A stretch of DNA of 5,662 nucleotides, from positions 1 to 5,662 of the forward strand of contig SZOR01000175.1 of the NCBI GenBank assembly GCA_030263275.1, read 5' to 3'. A model generated the notes under the pieces. It searched no databases. It saw nothing but the letters and a program-made list of their open reading frames with translations, and had not been told where the DNA came from. This document shows positions 1 to 5,480 of this stretch, piece by piece; position 1 is the stretch's first letter, and every line of letters starts with the position of its first letter. The stretch is from DSNY01 sp016861185. GTDB taxonomy: Bacteria > Pseudomonadota > Gammaproteobacteria > Burkholderiales > Burkholderiaceae_F. The translations under genes and the position numbers were made by a program.

Positions 1-72
1 GGCGATCCGCTCGCCAACGGTGCGCTTCTCGACGTCGACCTCGGGACCTATCCCTACGTCACGTCCTCGAGC
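1..72 (+). pseudogene. purA: PurA (adenylosuccinate synthetase) internal fragment
   Basis: Frame 1 from the first base reads [18 protein letters not shown] followed by YVTSS. The stretch [14 protein letters not shown] is the highly conserved IMP-binding segment of adenylosuccinate synthetase, which joins IMP and aspartate with GTP in AMP synthesis; in the roughly 430-residue enzyme it lies a little past the middle. Only about 23 residues are present. After TSS the frame runs through antisense argH to a stop at 112-114, so the PurA match ends near 70. The residue before GALLDVD is Asn, where bacterial enzymes usually have Gln (EGAQGTLLD); as I recall, Asn is more usual in eukaryotic enzymes. 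The first few residues (DPL) do not match the usual EGA. The motif is distinctive but short, and source organism cannot be decided from it. Confidence 0.6.
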
Positions 73-371
73 GCAAGCTGCCAGGCGAATTCGCCGCGTT
101 CGATTTCGCCGTGAATCTGCGCCATGCCACGCTCGATGTCGGCGAGATCCTGCGTCGACAGCACGCCGACTTTGGCGAGCATCGCCGCGTGCGCAAGCGA
201 CCCCTCGATGTCAGCGAACGCCAGGCGCCGGTCGAAGGCCACGCTCGCGGTGTAGCGCAGCACGAACTCGGCGACCGGCTCGGCGAAGCGGCCTGACCAA
301 GCGCTGTCCTTCGTGTGCAAAGACGAGGTCGCGGGGGCAGGGGAGGGCGGCGTCACGGAAGGCTCTGACAT
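54..371 (-). CDS. argH: Argininosuccinate lyase, N-terminal fragment (truncated)
   Basis: ArgH cleaves argininosuccinate to arginine and fumarate, the last step of arginine synthesis in the cytoplasm. The frame starts at ATG 371-369. After a low-complexity leader of about 24 residues it reads WSGRFAEPVAEFV, then FDRRLAFADIEGSLAHAAML and LALEDV, which is the N-terminal domain 1 signature of argininosuccinate lyases (W-GGRF/WSGRF and the D-I-x-GS-AHA-ML block). Only about 104 of the usual 460-475 residues are present. The frame breaks at the PurA join, one residue after EDV, where HMN(I/V)E is expected. The stop at 54-56 is therefore created by the join and is not a natural end. No clear Shine-Dalgarno sequence precedes the ATG. 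The gene is divergent from the AlgZ-like kinase gene, the same neighbourhood as argH-algZ-algR in pseudomonads and many betaproteobacteria. The identification is firm; whether the break is biological is doubtful. Confidence 0.9.
   Translation of the reverse strand: MSEPSVTPPSPAPATSSLHTKDSAWSGRFAEPVAEFVLRYTASVAFDRRLAFADIEGSLAHAAMLAKVGVLSTQDLADIERGMAQIHGEIERGEFAWQLALEDVT
61..72. other. Join between PurA and ArgH segments at about 12 shared bases
   Basis: The bases CACGTCCTCGAG (60-71) fit both neighbours. On the + strand they continue PurA VTSS. On the - strand they encode ArgH LEDV, whose family continuation is His-Met-Asn-(Ile/Val)-Glu. Instead the - strand reads Thr and then a stop at 54-56, and the + strand loses PurA similarity at once. 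Two unrelated conserved genes in opposite orientation therefore both break inside the same short stretch. This is what a false overlap in assembly or a microhomology-mediated join would look like. It contains a CTCGAG palindrome (67-72 region), which may have helped a false overlap. Confidence 0.6.
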
Positions 372-429
372 AATCGGCGCGCAGCGGACGCCGTGGATTG
401 TCGAAATCGCTGCCGAATCAAAAGTCTAC
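372..429. promoter_or_regulatory. Short divergent intergenic region, argH / histidine kinase
   Basis: This 58-bp gap separates the argH start from the preferred GTG start of the kinase and must hold the argH promoter. Read on the - strand it contains GACAAT (402-397), a plausible -10 box that would give a leader of about 20 nt before the argH ATG. Upstream of it on the same strand is TTGATT, but the spacing (13 bp) is too short for a normal -35. No clear promoter for the kinase is visible; its promoter may lie inside the argH 5' end if translation starts at 430. Confidence 0.3.
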
Positions 430-1491
430 GTGAAGAAGACGCCCCCCGCGCTCGGCGGCGCGATCGAGTCGCGCGCCGAAGCCGCGGTCCCGACCCCGCG
501 CCAGGTCATCCCCGACGGCTGCAACATGGGCGTGCTGCTGCGCGTGGCGATCGGCGCCAACGTCGCTGCGGTGGTCGTCGCGGTGGCGGCCAGCTCGCAG
601 TTGAATCAGGTGTTCGGCCTGTTCCTGAGCCTCGCTGCGCTGGTCGAACCGGTGATGCTGACAACGCTGGTGATCTGGTGCCTGCTGCGGCGCGGGCTGC
701 CGCCGCTGCGGTTGGCGGTGCAGCGGGGTATCGCCTGGAGCGTGCCGTTCGTGCTGACGGTGCTGCTGATGCAGGCCTTCGGCGCCTTCGCGCCAACCGA
801 GCAGGGCTGGGTGCGCTTCGCTTATCCGCTGGTGGCGCTCGCTGCCGGGATCAGCACGCAGCACTATCTGGAACTGCGCGCGCGCGCGTTTTCGCCGGCG
901 ATGGTCGAGGCTAAATTCCAGGCGCTGCAGTCGCGCATCCGGCCGCACTTCTTCTTCAACAGCCTGAACGCGGTGCTGTCGGTGGTGCGCGCCGATCCGG
1001 CGCGCGCCGAGCGGATGCTGGAAAACATCGCCGAGCTGTTCCGCGCGGTAATGGGCGACGTGCGCAAGCTGGTGCCGCTGGAGCAGGAACTGGACCTGTG
1101 CCGCAAGTACGTCGAGGTCGAGCAGACCCGACTTGGCGACCGCCTGCAGGTCGACTGGCAGGTCGGCGCCGTGCACCCGCGCGCCCGGGTGCCGCAGCTG
1201 CTGCTGCAGCCGATCATCGAAAATGCGGTGCGATACGGTGCCGAAAAGGTGGCTGGCCGCTGCGACATCGTGGTTAGGATTCGTCAGCACGGCTTCAACC
1301 TTGAGATTTTCGTCAGTAATCCGATAGCCAAGGAGCCGATCCAGCGCGAAGGCAACCAGATCGGGCTGGACAACATCCGCGGCCGTCTGGCGCTGATCTA
1401 CGACCTGGAGGCGCGGCTGGAGACGCGCGTGCGGCGCGAACGCTTCGAACTGCTGATGAGCATTCCGGTGGAACACAAGGCGCAGGGGTAG
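430..1491 (+). CDS. algZ: AlgZ/FimS-like sensor histidine kinase (LytS-type)
   Basis: Membrane sensor kinase that should phosphorylate the response regulator encoded 5 bp downstream. With the GTG start at 430 it has 353 residues. A leader containing IPDGCN, matching the (L/I)PDFCN block of AlgZ-type proteins, precedes four likely membrane spans at about 33-55, 60-85, 99-119 and 129-148. The His_kinase domain (PF06580 type) follows, with LQSRIRPHFFFNSLN, phosphoacceptor candidate His173, then an HATPase domain with LLLQPIIENAVRYG (Asn265 in the N box) and IGLDNIRGRL (about 311-320). This family lacks the classical HisKA dimerisation domain. Usual members have PHFLFN; here it is PHFFFN. Start choice: ATG 313 would give 392 residues but lies inside argH and its extra part looks non-coding; ATG 526 would cut off the conserved PDGCN block. 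GTG 430 has no good ribosome-binding site, so the exact start is uncertain. The argH neighbourhood supports the AlgZ assignment. Confidence 0.85.
   Translation: MKKTPPALGGAIESRAEAAVPTPRQVIPDGCNMGVLLRVAIGANVAAVVVAVAASSQLNQVFGLFLSLAALVEPVMLTTLVIWCLLRRGLPPLRLAVQRGIAWSVPFVLTVLLMQAFGAFAPTEQGWVRFAYPLVALAAGISTQHYLELRARAFSPAMVEAKFQALQSRIRPHFFFNSLNAVLSVVRADPARAERMLENIAELFRAVMGDVRKLVPLEQELDLCRKYVEVEQTRLGDRLQVDWQVGAVHPRARVPQLLLQPIIENAVRYGAEKVAGRCDIVVRIRQHGFNLEIFVSNPIAKEPIQREGNQIGLDNIRGRLALIYDLEARLETRVRRERFELLMSIPVEHKAQG
1484..1488 (+). promoter_or_regulatory. Ribosome-binding site of the response regulator
   Basis: AGGGG lies in the last codons of the kinase gene, 8 nt before the ATG at 1497, and supports that start. 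It also implies translation of the two genes from one transcript. Confidence 0.6.
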
Positions 1492-1496
1492 CGACG

Positions 1497-2285
1497 ATGC
1501 TGAACGTCCTGATCGTCGACGACGAACCGCCGGCGCGCGCGCGCATGGCGCAACTGCTCGGCGACTGCGCCGGACAGGTTCCGCTGAAGCTCGTTGGCGA
1601 GGCCGAAGGCGGCGTGCACGCGCTCGCCGCGGCCGAAAGGCTGAAACCCGACGTCGTGCTGCTCGACATCATGATGCCGGACATGAACGGCATCGAGGTC
1701 GCACGGCATCTCGCGGCGCGTTCGACCGCGCAGCATCCGCCGCCGGCGGTGATCTTCGTCACCGCGTTCGACGAACACGCGCTGCAGGCTTTCGAGGTCC
1801 AGGCGCTCGACTATCTGTTGAAGCCGGTGCGCGCCGAGCGGCTGGTCGGTGCGCTGTCGCGCGCGCAGCGGCTCAAACCGAACGAGCCGCGGCTCGAGCA
1901 GGTCGCGCGCACGCTGGGCGCGGCGCGCACGCACCTGACCGTGTCCGAACGCGGCAAGATGATCCTGGTGCCGATCGACGACGTGATCTACCTGCGCGCC
2001 GAACTGAAGTACGTGACGATCCGCACGCAGGCGCGCGAGCATCTGACCGAGGAGTCGCTGACCTCGCTCGAGCACGAGTTCGGCGAGCGCTTCGTGCGCA
2101 TCCACCGCAACGCGCTGGTCGCGCGCAAGTCGATCGTCGGCTTTCAGCGCGTCAAGGGCACCGTCGACGCCGACGGCGAAGCGAGCGAAGGACACTGGGA
2201 AGTGCTGCTGAAGGACACGCCCGAGCGCCTGCCGATCTCGCGCCGCCAGTGGCCGACCGTCAAGGCGGCGGCGAAACCGGCCTGA
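1497..2285 (+). CDS. algR: AlgR-like LytTR-family response regulator
   Basis: A 262-residue cytoplasmic transcription regulator. Residues 1-120 form a receiver domain: acidic pair Asp8/Asp9, phosphoacceptor Asp57 in LLDIMMPDMNG, Thr89 in FVTAFDEHALQAFEV, and Lys109 in LLKPVR. Residues about 145-255 form a LytTR DNA-binding domain with LKYVTIRT and FGERFVRIHRNALVAR. These blocks follow P. aeruginosa AlgR closely (VLIVDDEP, LKPDIVLLDI, PPAVIF, FGERFVRIHRNALVAR), and the length (AlgR 248) is close. The loop at about 220-233 (rich in Gly, Glu and Asp) is longer than in AlgR. It begins 5 bp after the kinase stop, so the two form one operon. LytTR regulators bind paired direct repeats upstream of targets; no such site can be assigned here. 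Downstream, hemC, the usual neighbour of algR, is absent and a convergent porin takes its place. The target genes, and whether it controls motility or exopolysaccharide as in Pseudomonas, are unknown. Confidence 0.88.
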   Translation: MLNVLIVDDEPPARARMAQLLGDCAGQVPLKLVGEAEGGVHALAAAERLKPDVVLLDIMMPDMNGIEVARHLAARSTAQHPPPAVIFVTAFDEHALQAFEVQALDYLLKPVRAERLVGALSRAQRLKPNEPRLEQVARTLGAARTHLTVSERGKMILVPIDDVIYLRAELKYVTIRTQAREHLTEESLTSLEHEFGERFVRIHRNALVARKSIVGFQRVKGTVDADGEASEGHWEVLLKDTPERLPISRRQWPTVKAAAKPA

Positions 2286-2317
2286 AAAAACGAAGACGGC
2301 CGCGCGCGGCGGCCGTC
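2285..2317 (-). terminator. Intrinsic terminator of the porin gene
   Basis: GACGGCCGC (2295-2303) and GCGGCCGTC (2309-2317) form a perfect 9-bp GC-rich stem with a 5-nt loop. On the - strand the stem is followed by TTCG and then six T (2290-2285), giving a classic rho-independent terminator for the porin transcript, 43 bp past its stop. The T run overlaps the regulator's stop codon. On the + strand there is no T run, so the regulator's own termination is not explained; the hairpin may still protect its 3' end. A second small stem, CCGCCC (2331-2336) with GGGCGG (2342-2347), lies between this terminator and the porin stop. Confidence 0.8.
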
Positions 2318-2359
2318 GGTGAACTGGCCTCCGCCCGCTTGGGGCGGCGCCGATGCTGA

Positions 2360-3430
2360 TCAGAAGTTGTGGCGCAGGCCGAGCGCGAGCGATGAGAACT
2401 TCGCGCCCGTCGGTCCATTGACGTAGAAGTTGGCGTTGGAGTCCTGGTCGACCTGCGTATAGAACGCGTAGACCTTCGTGCGTTTGCTCAGGTTGTAGTT
2501 GTAGGCGACAGTCGCCTGGTTGGCGCCGGTGTTCGACAGGCCGCTGAAATCGCCGGCGATGCCGTAGTTGAGGTGGAACTCCGACTGCCCCAGCGTGTAC
2601 ATGCCCGCGAGCCTGACGTTGTTGCGGCTGCGGCGGCCGCCGGCGCCGAAGTCGAACTTCGACCGCTCGTAGTAGCCGCCCACCGTAAACGGCCCCATCT
2701 CGTAGAGCGCGCGGATCACGGTCGTTTCGTCCTTGACCTCGGGCGTTCCCGAGCGGTCCTTCATCTGCGCATAGCCGCCGCCCAGATGCAGGGGGCCGCC
2801 GACCCAGTTGACGGCGACCTGGACGTTGCGCTGGTTGGCCGAACCGGGCTGCTCGACGAACGCCGCCGGATTGGTCGGGAAGAAGCCGGCCGCAAAGGAA
2901 TAGGCCACCTCGACGTCCGCGCCGCCGAAGCTCGGCGTCTTGTACGTGATCGAGTTGTTGTTGTTGACGCCGGTGGCGAAGAAATTGAACAGCGCATCCG
3001 ACGACGTGCCCGTGTCGTGGTTGTGCATGCTGACGTAGTCGGCCGACGCGAAATAGAGCGGGCTCGTGATGCGACCGCCGCGGATCGTCCCGAAATTGCC
3101 GGACAGGCCCGCGTACGATTCGCGGTTGAACAGGCTGCCGCTCGCGCCCTGGCCGAAGTTGTTGGTCATCACGCCGGTATCGGAATTGAAGCCGCTTTCG
3201 AGGAAGTACAGCGCGCGCAAGCCGCCGCCGAGGTCTTCGGTCCCCTTGATGCCCCAGCGCGAAGAGTTGTTCTGCAGCACCGTCGTGCGTTCGACGCCGG
3301 TGACTTTCTGGCTTTCGATGCTGGTGTTGATGCGGCCGTAGATCGTCGCGTTCGACGTGGTCTGCGCGTGTGCGACGGCACCCAACGTGCCGGCCGCCAC
3401 CCCAATCCAAAGCTGAACGTTCTTTTTCAC
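2360..3430 (-). CDS. Outer-membrane general porin (Gram-negative porin, OmpC/Porin_4 type)
   Basis: A 356-residue trimeric beta-barrel porin for passive diffusion of small hydrophilic solutes across the outer membrane. The GTG start at 3430-3428 is chosen because it directly begins a signal peptide (KKNVQLWIGVAAGTLGAVAHA), with predicted cleavage after Ala22, and has a good ribosome-binding site. The reading frame runs open much further upstream, but that part is non-coding. The mature protein (about 334 residues) starts with a first strand ATIYGRINTSIE, contains SSRWGIKGTEDLGGGLRALY and RESYAGLSGNFGTIRGGR, which are hallmark blocks of betaproteobacterial porins, and ends with LALGLRHNF. The terminal Phe is the outer-membrane assembly signal. 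The segment SSDALFNFFATGVNNNNS probably belongs to loop 3 or the following loop. It converges on the regulator gene and diverges from the ABC operon. Solute specificity cannot be read from the sequence. Confidence 0.93.
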   Translation of the reverse strand: MKKNVQLWIGVAAGTLGAVAHAQTTSNATIYGRINTSIESQKVTGVERTTVLQNNSSRWGIKGTEDLGGGLRALYFLESGFNSDTGVMTNNFGQGASGSLFNRESYAGLSGNFGTIRGGRITSPLYFASADYVSMHNHDTGTSSDALFNFFATGVNNNNSITYKTPSFGGADVEVAYSFAAGFFPTNPAAFVEQPGSANQRNVQVAVNWVGGPLHLGGGYAQMKDRSGTPEVKDETTVIRALYEMGPFTVGGYYERSKFDFGAGGRRSRNNVRLAGMYTLGQSEFHLNYGIAGDFSGLSNTGANQATVAYNYNLSKRTKVYAFYTQVDQDSNANFYVNGPTGAKFSSLALGLRHNF

Positions 3431-3435
3431 TCGTG

Positions 3436-3441
3436 CTCTCC
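3436..3441 (-). promoter_or_regulatory. Ribosome-binding site deciding the porin GTG start
   Basis: On the - strand GGAGAG lies 5 nt before GTG 3430 (GGAG core about 7 nt). This fixes the start at the signal peptide and rejects the much longer upstream extension of the open frame. Confidence 0.75.
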
Positions 3442-3450
3442 AGGATAACC

Positions 3451-3473
3451 GGCCGCGACGCCCGGTCGCGGTC
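3451..3473 (-). other. Hairpin in the porin 5' leader
   Basis: CCGCGAC (3453-3459) pairs with GTCGCGG (3465-3471) around a 5-nt loop, extended by one wobble and one G-C pair. It ends 10 nt upstream of the porin ribosome-binding site and would lie in the leader RNA. Porin mRNAs often have structured leaders and are common targets of small RNAs, but no regulator can be named here. Confidence 0.35.
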
Positions 3474-3624
3474 GAAGTAGTTCGCGAATCGAACCCGGCG
3501 CGCATTGTCCCAAGCCGGGCTCGCAAAGTCGCGTTTCCGGCGCATGAGGCCCCATAAAGACGGCACGATCTGTCGCGCGCGCGCAAATCGCCGCTGCTCC
3601 CGGCGGCGGCGTGCCGTCCGGTAA

Positions 3625-3648
3625 GCGCGATTGCGCGACAATCCGCGC
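3625..3648 (+). promoter_or_regulatory. Near-palindrome overlapping the candidate -10 of the ABC operon
   Basis: GATTG (3629-3633) and CAATC (3639-3643) are inverted around CGCGA, and GCGC (3625-3628) is matched by GCGC (3645-3648) after one bulged C. The right arm covers the GACAAT candidate -10. A protein binding here would block or modulate the promoter, so it is a candidate operator. It could equally be a chance GC-rich palindrome. Confidence 0.3.
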
Positions 3649-3669
3649 TTCCAACAAGGGTGTTGGCTC

Positions 3670-3677
3670 GGAGGGAG
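3670..3677 (+). promoter_or_regulatory. Ribosome-binding site of the binding-protein gene
   Basis: GGAGGGAG precedes ATG 3681, with the GGAGG core 6 nt away. It selects this ATG over the in-frame GTG at 3660, which lies upstream of the ribosome-binding site and would spoil the lipoprotein signal. Confidence 0.8.
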
Positions 3678-3680
3678 AAC

Positions 3681-4520
3681 ATGCAACACGCAACACGTCG
3701 CGCTCTGATCGGCGCCGCGGGGCTGATCGCGGCGGGCCTGCTGCTCGCGGGATGCAAACCGCAGGCGCCGGCGCCAAAGGCCGACGCCGCGAAGGCGGCG
3801 CCGGCTCCCGCGCCGGCCAAGGTGCTCGTCGTCGGCACCGACGCCGCGTACGCGCCGTTCGAGTCGCAGAACGACAAGGGCGAGATCGTCGGCTTCGACA
3901 TCGACGTCGTCCGCGCGATCGCGCAGAAGGCGGGCTTCGAAGTCAAGTTCGTCAACACGCCGTGGGAAGGCATCTTCAACACGCTGGCGCAGGGCGACCG
4001 CGACCTGCTGGTTTCGGCGATCACGATCACCGACGAACGCAAGCAGACGATCGACTTCTCGGATCCGTACTTCGACGCGCACCAGTTGATCGCCGTGCCC
4101 GAGAAGTCGAAGGTCGCGAAGTTCGACGATCTGAAGAAGCTGAAGGTGGGCGTGCAGACCGGTACGACCGGCGACGAGGTCGTCAGCAAGCTGCTCGGCA
4201 AGACCAGCACGAACATCAAGCGCTTCGAGTCGACGCCGCTGGCTTTGAAGGAACTCGAGTCGGGCGGCGTGGACGCGGTGGTTGCCGACAACGGGGTCGT
4301 CGTCAACTACGTCACCAACAACAAGGACGCGAAGTTCCGGATGGTCAACGACCCGGCCTTCCAGCCCGAGCGGTACGGCATCGCCGTGCGCAAGGGCAAC
4401 GCCGAGCTGCTCGCGAAGATCAACAAGGGGCTCGCCGACATCAAGGCCGACGGCACCTACGACGCGATTTACGCCCGCTACTTCGGCGCCAAGCCGGGCA
4501 CGACCGAGGCGAAGAAATAG
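3681..4520 (+). CDS. Amino-acid ABC transporter substrate-binding lipoprotein (SBP_bac_3)
   Basis: Periplasmic receptor of a polar amino-acid uptake system, 279 residues. The N-terminus has two arginines (6-7), a hydrophobic stretch and the lipobox LLAGC with Cys25, so it should be lipidated and anchored to a membrane. An Ala/Pro/Lys-rich linker (26-46) follows. The SBP_bac_3 (PF00497) domain runs from about 47 to 270: VGTDAAYAPFE (51-61), GFDIDVVRAIA (71-81), TPWEGIFNTLAQGDRD, SAITITDERKQTIDFSDPYF (112-131), VGVQTGTTGDE (156-166) and VVADN (200-204). By family knowledge Arg120 should bind the substrate carboxylate and Asp203 its amino group. The pattern resembles basic amino-acid or glutamine receptors (ArtJ, HisJ, GlnH relatives), but I cannot tell which ligand. 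It is 38 bp upstream of its permease gene and divergent from the porin. Confidence 0.92.
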   Translation: MQHATRRALIGAAGLIAAGLLLAGCKPQAPAPKADAAKAAPAPAPAKVLVVGTDAAYAPFESQNDKGEIVGFDIDVVRAIAQKAGFEVKFVNTPWEGIFNTLAQGDRDLLVSAITITDERKQTIDFSDPYFDAHQLIAVPEKSKVAKFDDLKKLKVGVQTGTTGDEVVSKLLGKTSTNIKRFESTPLALKELESGGVDAVVADNGVVVNYVTNNKDAKFRMVNDPAFQPERYGIAVRKGNAELLAKINKGLADIKADGTYDAIYARYFGAKPGTTEAKK

Positions 4521-4550
4521 CCGCGCTGCCGACGTAGGTCCGACGCGGCT
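4519..4550 (+). other. Intercistronic hairpin between binding protein and permease
   Basis: AGCCGCG (4519-4525) pairs with CGCGGCT (4544-4550) over an 18-nt loop and starts at the stop codon of the binding-protein gene. There is no T run after it, so it is not a normal terminator. In many ABC operons such a stem stabilises the upstream mRNA so that the binding protein is made in excess over the membrane parts; that role is inferred here. Confidence 0.35.
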
Positions 4551-4558
4551 GGCCGGTC

Positions 4559-5311
4559 GTGGGCCTGCGCTGGGACATCCTCGTCCCCTACGCCCCTCTG
4601 TTTCTCGAGGGGCTGTGGATGACGATCAAGCTGACGCTGATCGGCGTCGGCGCCGGCATGGCGCTCGGGCTCGCGGTCGGCGTCGTTTCCAGCGCGCGCG
4701 GCGCGCTGGCGCCGCCCGGTCGCCGCGCGCGCGTGCTGCTGGTGCCGGCGCAGTGGCTCTCGGTCGCGTACGTCACGTTTTTCCGCGGCACGCCGCTGTT
4801 CGTGCAGATCCTGCTCGTGCACTTCGCACTGATGCCGACGCTGATCCATCCGGAGCACGGTCTGCTGCTCTCCGGCGAAGCGGCGCTCGAGTTCCGCCAG
4901 CAGCACGGCGCGTTCTTCTCCGGCGCGCTCGCGCTGACGCTGAACGCGGGCGCCTACATCGCCGAGATCTTTCGCGCCGGCATCGTCTCGATCGGCAGCG
5001 GACAAGTAGAGGCCGCGCACGCGCTCGGGCTGCACTACGTCCACACGCTCGGGCTGATCGTGCTGCCGCAGGCCACCCGGCGCATGATGCCGGCTTTCGT
5101 CAACGAGGCGATCACGCTGACGAAGGACTCGTCGCTCGTTTCGGCGATCGGCCTGGCCGAACTCGCGCTTGCAGCGCGCACCGTGGCCGGGGCGTATTCG
5201 CGCTACTGGGAGCCGTACCTGGCGATCTCTGCCGTTTATCTGGTGCTGACGCTGCTGCTTGCGCAACTCGCCAAGCGGCTCGAGGTGCCGGCGCACATGA
5301 AGGGGCGCTAG
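4559..5311 (+). CDS. Amino-acid ABC transporter permease (HisM/ArtQ/GlnP family)
   Basis: A 250-residue inner-membrane permease that moves the substrate delivered by the binding lipoprotein. The GTG start is chosen because the protein then begins MGLRWDILVPYAPLFLEGLW, the usual start of this family (polar amino-acid permease, HEQRo/His-Glu-Gln-Arg-opine type). Likely membrane spans lie at about 21-43, 77-97, 118-140 and 221-238, with further hydrophobic segments around 170-205. The cytoplasmic EAA loop that contacts the ATPase is clear: EAAHALGLHYVHTLGLIVLPQA, Glu151 to Ala172 (20-residue core conserved: E-A-A, Gly157, Leu169-Pro170). FFRGTPLFVQ is another family hallmark. The region at about 95-118 is longer than in enteric relatives. 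No strong ribosome-binding site precedes the GTG, so translational coupling is possible. Only one permease gene is present, suggesting a homodimer. No ATPase gene follows before the repeats at the window end; it must be encoded elsewhere or beyond the end. Confidence 0.9.
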   Translation: MGLRWDILVPYAPLFLEGLWMTIKLTLIGVGAGMALGLAVGVVSSARGALAPPGRRARVLLVPAQWLSVAYVTFFRGTPLFVQILLVHFALMPTLIHPEHGLLLSGEAALEFRQQHGAFFSGALALTLNAGAYIAEIFRAGIVSIGSGQVEAAHALGLHYVHTLGLIVLPQATRRMMPAFVNEAITLTKDSSLVSAIGLAELALAARTVAGAYSRYWEPYLAISAVYLVLTLLLAQLAKRLEVPAHMKGR

Positions 5312-5430
5312 GCGGCACGGCGCACGACGCTGAACGCAGCGCCGACATGTCGGAGCGAACGCGTGCGGGCATGCCGCTGGCCGAGTCCTTTCCTCTTCCT
5401 TCCCAGGGCGGACGCTCGGGCCGCGAGGCC
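5312..5430. other. Intergenic DNA after the permease
   Basis: No gene, ribosome-binding site or T-run terminator is visible here. It holds a perfect 12-bp palindrome, CCGACATGTCGG (5342-5353), too short to interpret. The open + strand frame through this stretch has no homologous content that I recognise and continues into repeat DNA. Confidence 0.5.
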
Positions 5431-5462
5431 GTTACTTTTCTTGTCTTGCCAAGAAAAGTAAC
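5431..5462. repeat. 13-bp perfect inverted repeat (dispersed intergenic repeat)
   Basis: GTTACTTTTCTTG (5431-5443) and CAAGAAAAGTAAC (5450-5462) are exact reverse complements around the 6-nt loop TCTTGC. The A/T content contrasts sharply with the surrounding GC-rich DNA. From memory, very similar GTTACTTTTCTT...AAGAAAAGTAAC elements followed by (C/G)AAAAGAA occur many times between genes in Xanthomonadaceae and Burkholderiales and are often mis-annotated as small proteins containing KVTKRK. There is no T run after the stem on either strand, so it is not a standard terminator. Confidence 0.75.
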
Positions 5463-5480
5463 GAAAAGAAGGCGCGCCGA

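Larger units (their letters stand above)
3431..3680. promoter_or_regulatory. Divergent control region between porin and ABC operon
   Basis: These 250 bp hold both promoters. On the - strand GACAAT (3509-3504) is a possible porin -10, giving a leader of about 67 nt. On the + strand GACAAT (3637-3642) is a possible -10 for the binding-protein gene, giving a leader of about 32 nt. Neither has a recognisable -35 at 16-18 bp, so both are tentative. The region also contains CCCGGC (3494-3499) with GCCGGG (3514-3519), an inverted repeat that flanks the - strand GACAAT. No small gene or RNA gene is evident. Confidence 0.4.

Noticed and set aside
418..1476. 352-codon - strand frame opposite the kinase
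   Set aside because: His/Gln/Arg-rich shadow of the kinase gene, which has clear domain motifs on the + strand.
2573..3448. 291-codon + strand frame opposite the porin
   Set aside because: Shadow frame; the porin on the - strand has a signal peptide, hallmark blocks and a C-terminal Phe.
3574..3584. Alternating CG run in the divergent control region
   Set aside because: Eleven bases of alternating C and G are unremarkable at this GC content; no basis for a Z-DNA or regulatory claim.
1398..4082. Very long open frame (894 codons) on the - strand
   Set aside because: It runs antisense to the regulator and across the porin and binding-protein genes in another frame. Its Arg-rich composition is typical of a GC-rich shadow frame, and the true genes are unmistakable.
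3431..4306. N-terminal extension making the porin 648 residues
   Set aside because: The porin signal peptide and ribosome-binding site place the start at GTG 3430; the extension is antisense to the binding-protein gene.
5342..5353. 12-bp perfect palindrome CCGACATGTCGG
   Set aside because: Single, short, and not placed before a visible gene; could be chance.
5431..5462. Inverted repeat read as the ABC operon terminator
   Set aside because: No T run follows on either strand and it is 120 bp past the permease stop; it fits a dispersed repeat better.
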